Assembly (NCBI RefSeq): GCF_000797465.1
Contig: NZ_JSWG01000015.1
Coordinates: 310,001 to 374,000 of the forward strand
DNA length: 64,000 nt
Source: Psychroserpens jangbogonensis
GTDB lineage: Bacteria; Bacteroidota; Bacteroidia; Flavobacteriales; Flavobacteriaceae
Reading direction: 5' to 3'
The notes beneath the pieces are model-generated. The model was not told the origin of the DNA, ran no database searches, and was given only the letters and a program-made list of their open reading frames with translations. The translations under genes were made by a program, and so were the position numbers. Below, in pieces: positions 60,049-64,000 of the stretch (position 1 is its first letter; each line of letters starts with the position of its first letter).

Positions 60049-61486
60049 ATTTTAAGGTTGATGATTTAGATGAAGCCGTTTGTTTCTCTAAGCATTTAGT
60101 CATCTCTTCACTAAAAAGACCAATATTAGAGTTTACGATTTCCATTTGTTCATCAACTACAATTATTTTGTGGTTAAATGTAATTACAAACTTCTTTATA
60201 GCCTCAGAAGGATTAGCAAACTTATATTCGTATGCAGTAGGATAATGTAAAGACCTCACAGTCTTTTTCCAAAAGTGAAAATCATTATCACTAAAGTTAA
60301 TGGCAATAAAATTTATTTCAGGAAATTTGGCTTTTAACTCCTTAATTTTAAAATGACTATTTCTTGAATGCATTTTAAAATTAGTTGACCAACAATAAAT
60401 AACAGTTGGCGAATCAACAAGTGAGCTTAGTTCTATAGCATTACCGTTGTAATCAATTATGGCTGCATCTGAAAGCATATTCCCAGGTCTTAACTTATTT
60501 GCACCTGCAACAAGCGCTTTTAAATAGACTTTATCTTTAGGATTTGAACTTCTTTCAAGATAATAGTCAATCATCTCTCTTGTAGCATCCCGGTCATCTG
60601 TATTTAATACAAAATCTCTTATGGTATGTTTCAATAAATAATTTTTGATTTTTTCACTAGTAATAGTACTATTAATAAGTCTTAATTTTTCAATATTGTA
60701 GTCTAGGGCCATTCTGTCAAAAGCTTCATGATTCCTATCACTATAATATTGTTTTAAGGCAATGTTATTAAAATGCCAAAATAAGAATCTATTATAGACA
60801 TACAATTCACTTAAACTTTCATTGTTAAGATCTACTTCATTTCTGTAATCATAAAAGCCTTCAGGTAAATCCTTAAAGTGAATCAATTTATTATTTCCGT
60901 AGTAACCAAACGGAAACATTTCAAAATATGCGTAATGGTTATAATCAATGCTAGATTTTACAATACTTTTAAATAAATCAGATGCAGGTTTATTTGCAAA
61001 AAACTCTTCAAAATAAGCTAACTTTTGTTTTCTGAGCTTGTTCATATGCTCTACAAAAACTTCAGGTTCTAAATGACTAGTATTCATGAACTCCTTATTT
61101 TCAATTTCGTCATCTAGAAACGATCTTATAAGGTAATTGTTCTTTTTCGAACCAGAACCAGTATAAACTAAGGACTCATCGAAATCATTGGTGTTTAATC
61201 TAAAAAACAGACTATCATTAGATTCCAATAAAATAGTTTGAAATTCTCCTCCATGCGTAAACGAAAACAATCCAGGTTTTAGACTGTCAATTTTATGAAT
61301 AAATCTGTTGCGTTTATCAAGGTAAATAGTGTCTTTGCTTCCAAGTGTATTACTAAGTGTAATGTAGTTGTTACTTGGGTTAATAATTTCACCACCAAAA
61401 TATGCGCAATCTCCTCGTTTGGAGCTAGAGTTTTCACAGCTAAAAACAAGTAATACGCTAAGAAATGAATAAAAATAAAATTTCAT
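60047..61486 (-). CDS. Lipoprotein with TlpA-like fold but no CXXC
   Basis: 479 aa with a lipobox at about 14-17 (VFSC). An N-terminal beta domain (about 25-125) as in TlpA-type proteins of Bacteroidota is followed by a long helical region and a thioredoxin-like end (about 355-470: LVDSPTVIYCWSTNF, EINFIAINFSDN, HKIIVVDE). In active TlpA or resA proteins the segment after YCWS carries CXXC; here it reads STNFKMHSRN, with no cysteine pair. So it is unlikely to be a disulfide exchanger and may act as a binding or scaffold lipoprotein. Confidence 0.72.
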   Translation of the reverse strand: MKFYFYSFLSVLLVFSCENSSSKRGDCAYFGGEIINPSNNYITLSNTLGSKDTIYLDKRNRFIHKIDSLKPGLFSFTHGGEFQTILLESNDSLFFRLNTNDFDESLVYTGSGSKKNNYLIRSFLDDEIENKEFMNTSHLEPEVFVEHMNKLRKQKLAYFEEFFANKPASDLFKSIVKSSIDYNHYAYFEMFPFGYYGNNKLIHFKDLPEGFYDYRNEVDLNNESLSELYVYNRFLFWHFNNIALKQYYSDRNHEAFDRMALDYNIEKLRLINSTITSEKIKNYLLKHTIRDFVLNTDDRDATREMIDYYLERSSNPKDKVYLKALVAGANKLRPGNMLSDAAIIDYNGNAIELSSLVDSPTVIYCWSTNFKMHSRNSHFKIKELKAKFPEINFIAINFSDNDFHFWKKTVRSLHYPTAYEYKFANPSEAIKKFVITFNHKIIVVDEQMEIVNSNIGLFSEEMTKCLEKQTASSKSSTLK

Positions 61487-61644
61487 AAATATATTGTAGG
61501 TCGTTCAATAACGAAACAAAAATAGAGTTTGCAAATAGTAACTCTTGTTAATACGCTGTTAAATCTTGTGTATCCAATGTTTTCAAACAATTTGTTTCAA
61601 AAATAAATTAGTGCTAGTTGTTTCTTACAATGGATTGATTTTTC

Positions 61645-61652
61645 TACTTTTG
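61645..61652 (+). promoter_or_regulatory. -7 box of the ABC-F gene
   Basis: TACTTTTG fits TAnnTTTG, 22 bp before the preferred ATG at 61674. It lies inside the longer open frame that begins at 61566, another reason to reject that earlier start. Confidence 0.55.
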
Positions 61653-61673
61653 CAAAAATTTAATACACAATAT

Positions 61674-63299
61674 ATGTTATCAGTTTCTAATCTTTCAGTT
61701 CAATTTGGTAAGCGTGTTCTATTTGATGAAGTAAATACTACTTTTAATAATGGGAATTGCTACGGAATTATAGGAGCCAATGGTGCAGGTAAATCGACTT
61801 TTTTAAAGATTATCGCAGGAAAACAGGATCCTACTTCTGGACATGTTCATTTAGAGCCAGGTAAGCGTATGTCTGTTTTAGAACAAAATCACAACCTATA
61901 TGATGAGCATACAGTTTTAGAAACAATCATTATGGGTAATAAGCCATTGTTTAAACTCAAATCTGAAATTGATGCATTATATGCAGATTATACTGATGAG
62001 AATGCCGAAAAAATAGGAGAACTTCAAGTAGAATTTGAAGAAATGAATGGATGGAATGCAGACAGTGATGCTGCTTCGATGCTGTCAAACCTAGGAATTA
62101 AAGAAGGTTTTCATTATACTTTAATGAAAGACCTAGATGGTAAACAAAAAGTACGTGTGCTTTTAGCGCAAGCACTTTTTGGTAATCCTGATTTGTTAAT
62201 AATGGATGAGCCTACCAATGATTTGGATTATGAAACTATTTCTTGGTTAGAGAATTTTTTGGCTAATTATGACAGTTGTGTTATAGTCGTTTCACACGAT
62301 AGACACTTTCTAGATTCAGTATGTACACATATTTCTGATATTGACTTCGGAAAAATAAATCATTTCTCAGGTAACTATACATTCTGGTATGAGTCATCGC
62401 AATTAGCAGCTAGACAACATGCTCAGCAAAATAAAAAAGCTGAAGAGAAGAAAAAGGAATTAGAAGAATTTATAAGACGTTTCTCTGCAAATGTTGCCAA
62501 ATCTAAGCAAGCAACAAGTAGAAAGAAAATGATTGAGAAATTAAATATTTCAGAAATTAGGCGTTCTAGTCGACGTTATCCTGCAATTATTTTTGAACGT
62601 GATCGTGAAGCTGGAGATCAAATTTTAAATATTGAAGGTTTAGCAGCTTCTATTGAAGGTGATACTCTATTTAGAGACATTGACATAAATCTTAATAAAG
62701 GAGATAAGGTTGTTGTGTTTTCTAAAGACTCTAGAGCAACAAGTGCATTTTATCAAATTATTAATGGTAAGGAAATGGCAGATGCTGGTAAATATTCTTG
62801 GGGAATTACAACATCTCAATCGTATTTACCTTTAGATAATAGTGAATACTTTGATAATAACTTAACACTTGTAGATTGGTTACGTCAATGGGCAACTACT
62901 GAAGAAGAGCGTGAAGAAGTATTTATTCGTGGTTTCTTAGGGAAAATGATCTTTAGCGGAGAAGAAGCACTTAAAACATCTAATGTTCTTTCAGGAGGAG
63001 AGAAGGTACGTTGTATGTTAAGTCGTATGATGATGGTTAGAGCAAATGTTTTAATGCTAGATGAACCAACAAACCATTTAGACTTAGAAACTATTACAGC
63101 ATTTAATAATTCACTTAAAAACTTTAAGGGTACTGTTATGTTTACTTCGCATGATCACGAATTTTCTCAAACTGTTGCAAACAGAGTTATTGAATTAACA
63201 CCAAGTGGGATTATAGATCGTTATATGACATTTGATGATTATATGAGAGATAAAAAGATAAAAGAACTACGTGATAAAATGTACGCGGTTACAGTTTAA
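61674..63299 (+). CDS. ABC-F family ATPase
   Basis: About 541 aa from the ATG at 61674 (MLSVSNLSVQFGKRV); the longer frame from 61566 is not used. Two ABC domains without membrane spans: NBD1 has a good Walker A (GANGAGKSTF), DEPTNDLD Walker B, but a degraded signature (LDGKQKV); NBD2 has LSGGEKV and DEPTNHLD but lacks a Walker A (SKDSRATSAF at the spot). The linker between them is helical and basic. ABC-F proteins act on the ribosome in translation. The uneven pair of ATP sites seems usual for this group in Bacteroidota. Confidence 0.92.
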   Translation: MLSVSNLSVQFGKRVLFDEVNTTFNNGNCYGIIGANGAGKSTFLKIIAGKQDPTSGHVHLEPGKRMSVLEQNHNLYDEHTVLETIIMGNKPLFKLKSEIDALYADYTDENAEKIGELQVEFEEMNGWNADSDAASMLSNLGIKEGFHYTLMKDLDGKQKVRVLLAQALFGNPDLLIMDEPTNDLDYETISWLENFLANYDSCVIVVSHDRHFLDSVCTHISDIDFGKINHFSGNYTFWYESSQLAARQHAQQNKKAEEKKKELEEFIRRFSANVAKSKQATSRKKMIEKLNISEIRRSSRRYPAIIFERDREAGDQILNIEGLAASIEGDTLFRDIDINLNKGDKVVVFSKDSRATSAFYQIINGKEMADAGKYSWGITTSQSYLPLDNSEYFDNNLTLVDWLRQWATTEEEREEVFIRGFLGKMIFSGEEALKTSNVLSGGEKVRCMLSRMMMVRANVLMLDEPTNHLDLETITAFNNSLKNFKGTVMFTSHDHEFSQTVANRVIELTPSGIIDRYMTFDDYMRDKKIKELRDKMYAVTV

Positions 63300-63336
63300 A
63301 AAAAAAAGTCCTGAAGAAATTCAGGACTTTTTTTAT
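63299..63336. terminator. Shared terminator between the ABC-F and DUF2007 genes
   Basis: Stem AAAAAAAGTCCTGA/TCAGGACTTTTTTT with loop AGAAAT, usable in both directions; it lies between the two convergent stop codons. Confidence 0.92.
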
Positions 63337-63569
63337 ATTTTAAGTTCTTCATTTACTTCGTTTAATATCGCGTTAGCTTTTTTTTCTTCTTCGTTGCTAA
63401 CATACAACTCCTGAAATCCTTGTATAGATGCTCCAAAGCCAGCTAAACGACCAGATTCAGATTCATCTTTTACAATAGGAGTAATACCAGCGATTTCAAG
63501 TCGGTCTCTCAACATTTGGACAACGATAAAGTTCCCAGAGAATAATTTTGTATAATTTGTATCAGTCAT
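63333..63569 (-). CDS. DUF2007 family protein
   Basis: 78 aa; the sequence (YTKLFSGNFIVVQMLRDRLEIAGITP, ESGRLAGFGASIQGFQELYVSNEEE) matches the small DUF2007 proteins, which have an alpha-beta fold and are usually annotated as putative signal-transducing. Its function is unknown. It converges on the ABC-F gene over a shared terminator. Confidence 0.8.
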   Translation of the reverse strand: MTDTNYTKLFSGNFIVVQMLRDRLEIAGITPIVKDESESGRLAGFGASIQGFQELYVSNEEEKKANAILNEVNEELKI

Positions 63570-63691
63570 AATTATGTGCTTTTAGTTCAATAGTTAAGTT
63601 ACAAAAAATATGCCATTTTATTTAATTATTGCTCTACATATTAAAATGTTAAATATTTTATAATTAGTTGTTATTTTGTTTAATCTTTTTG

Positions 63692-63699
63692 TATATTTG
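63692..63699 (+). promoter_or_regulatory. -7 box of a possible small transcript
   Basis: TATATTTG fits TAnnTTTG; a TTG at 63668-63670 lies 21 bp upstream. No coding frame follows before the hairpin at 63759. Confidence 0.4.
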
Positions 63700-63705
63700 T
63701 TAAAC

Positions 63706-63789
63706 ATTAAAGATATTTATCGCTTGATAATATTTTGATTGATTTAGTTAGGTTGTTGAAAAGCCATGTTTTTAAAGCATGGCTTTTTT
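63706..63789 (+). ncRNA. Candidate small RNA
   Basis: The stretch between the -7 box at 63692-63699 and the hairpin ending at 63788 has a promoter-like start and a terminator-like end and no reading frame. It resembles no RNA family I know. The call rests on signals alone. Confidence 0.3.
63759..63789 (+). terminator. Orphan terminator hairpin
   Basis: Stem AAAGCCATG/CATGGCTTT with a 9-base loop and a T run, far from any annotated stop on the plus strand (the ABC-F gene already has its own terminator). Confidence 0.75.
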
Positions 63790-63899
63790 AGTTTACCTGT
63801 ATTACATTCTCCATTTCACTTTTATTAAAAATAACTTTTATCAATTTAATGATAGCATATAAAAATAAGTTAATGCCATGTTTTTGGTTTGTAAATTTT

Positions 63900-63907
63900 T
63901 AACTTTG
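63900..63907 (+). promoter_or_regulatory. -7 box of katG
   Basis: TAACTTTG fits TAnnTTTG, 27 bp before the ATG at 63934. Confidence 0.5.
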
Positions 63908-63933
63908 AGAAGAAACAAATTAAAACTAATACT

Positions 63934-64000
63934 ATGGATAACTCTAATATTAAAAATGATTCAAGTCAATGCCCATTTTTGAGTGGGACTCAAAAAAAGA
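63934..64000 (+). CDS. katG: Catalase-peroxidase, first 22 codons (runs off the window)
   Basis: The ATG at 63934 gives MDNSNIKNDSSQCPFLSGTQKK. The CPFLSG segment after a short polar N terminus is the typical start of flavobacterial KatG, a haem enzyme that destroys hydrogen peroxide. Only 67 bp are visible, so the call rests on this short motif plus the presence of a promoter box directly upstream. Confidence 0.7.
   Translation, partial: MDNSNIKNDSSQCPFLSGTQKK

Larger units (their letters stand above)
63570..63933. other. Gap of 364 bp before katG
   Basis: It contains a -7 box at 63692-63699, a hairpin with T run at 63759-63789, and the katG -7 box at 63900-63907. No open reading frame of note. 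The first two could enclose a small RNA of roughly 85 nt. Confidence 0.55.

Noticed and set aside
61566-61673. N-terminal extension of the ABC-F protein, starting at 61566
   Set aside because: The extension contains the -7 promoter box at 61645-61652 and has no family support; the ABC domain begins at 61674.
1-64000. Insertion sequences, prophage, integrase or toxin-antitoxin genes
   Set aside because: None of the open frames resembles such proteins and no terminal inverted repeats with target duplications were seen; the duplications here appear to be gene and cassette copies.

Overview
The window comes from an AT-rich chromosome of the Bacteroidota, almost certainly a member of the Flavobacteriaceae; the genus cannot be fixed from sequence alone. 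The evidence is a set of type IX secretion (T9SS) C-terminal sorting domains, ELWxxDGT and FG-GAP/UnbV surface proteins, a DUF5686 and a DUF6503 protein, a YtxJ protein, PorT-like and OmpW-like beta-barrels, and -7 boxes of the Bacteroidota form TAnnTTTG. No tRNA, rRNA operon, transposase, phage gene or CRISPR array was seen. A 4.5S-type SRP RNA is present at 57770-57863.

Left part (1-12800): the 5' end of a DUF1015 gene, a 3-hydroxyacyl-CoA dehydrogenase, a Gfo/Idh/MocA oxidoreductase, pcm, a secreted cyanophycinase-like S51 peptidase, a beta-barrel protein, a beta-propeller lipoprotein, a decayed T9SS surface protein, Coa1, DUF5686, smpB, a DUF6503 lipoprotein, a histidine phosphatase and a Crp-like regulator. 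The stretch 3032-7130 looks like a patchwork insertion: it contains a second, diverged copy of the pcm 3' end and two closely related T9SS tails.

Nucleoside catabolism (12872-19050): deoA, a long deoC, an ALDH16-type aldehyde dehydrogenase and deoD form a co-directional cluster. Together they would turn deoxyribonucleosides into free bases, glyceraldehyde-3-phosphate and, through acetaldehyde, acetate. A second, short deoC faces the cluster and lacks the second active-site lysine. Next come a thioesterase and a TetR regulator that share a palindromic operator (19350-20526), two tandem OmpW-family porins, clpB and ytxJ.

Accessory surface region (25924-47691): an ELWxxDGT protein; a secreted TPR-CHAT protease with intact His and Cys; three giant secreted proteins with MAM-like, Ig-like and LRR-like modules ending in a 225-residue module with two dockerin-like Asp/Asn loops; and two nearly identical small T9SS proteins with a cohesin-like domain, each directly behind a giant gene. 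On the opposite strand and converging on this array are a FecR-like periplasmic protein and a CHASE2 membrane sensor. I read this as a candidate undescribed system for assembling and possibly processing or sensing surface proteins, built on a cohesin-dockerin-like pairing and amplified by cassette duplication, with a 1606-bp direct repeat at 35868-37473 and 44110-45715. The individual domains are recognisable; the functional link is inference.

Right part (47861-64000): a TPR-like lipoprotein, fahA, glyA, a CRTAC1-type FG-GAP/UnbV T9SS protein, a beta-helix-like lipoprotein, a CarboxypepD-regulatory-like protein, a thioesterase behind a glutaminyl cyclase, the SRP RNA, a short-chain dehydrogenase, a small lipoprotein, a transaldolase of the small type, a thioredoxin-fold lipoprotein without CXXC, an ABC-F ATPase, a DUF2007 protein, a possible small RNA, and the first 22 codons of katG.
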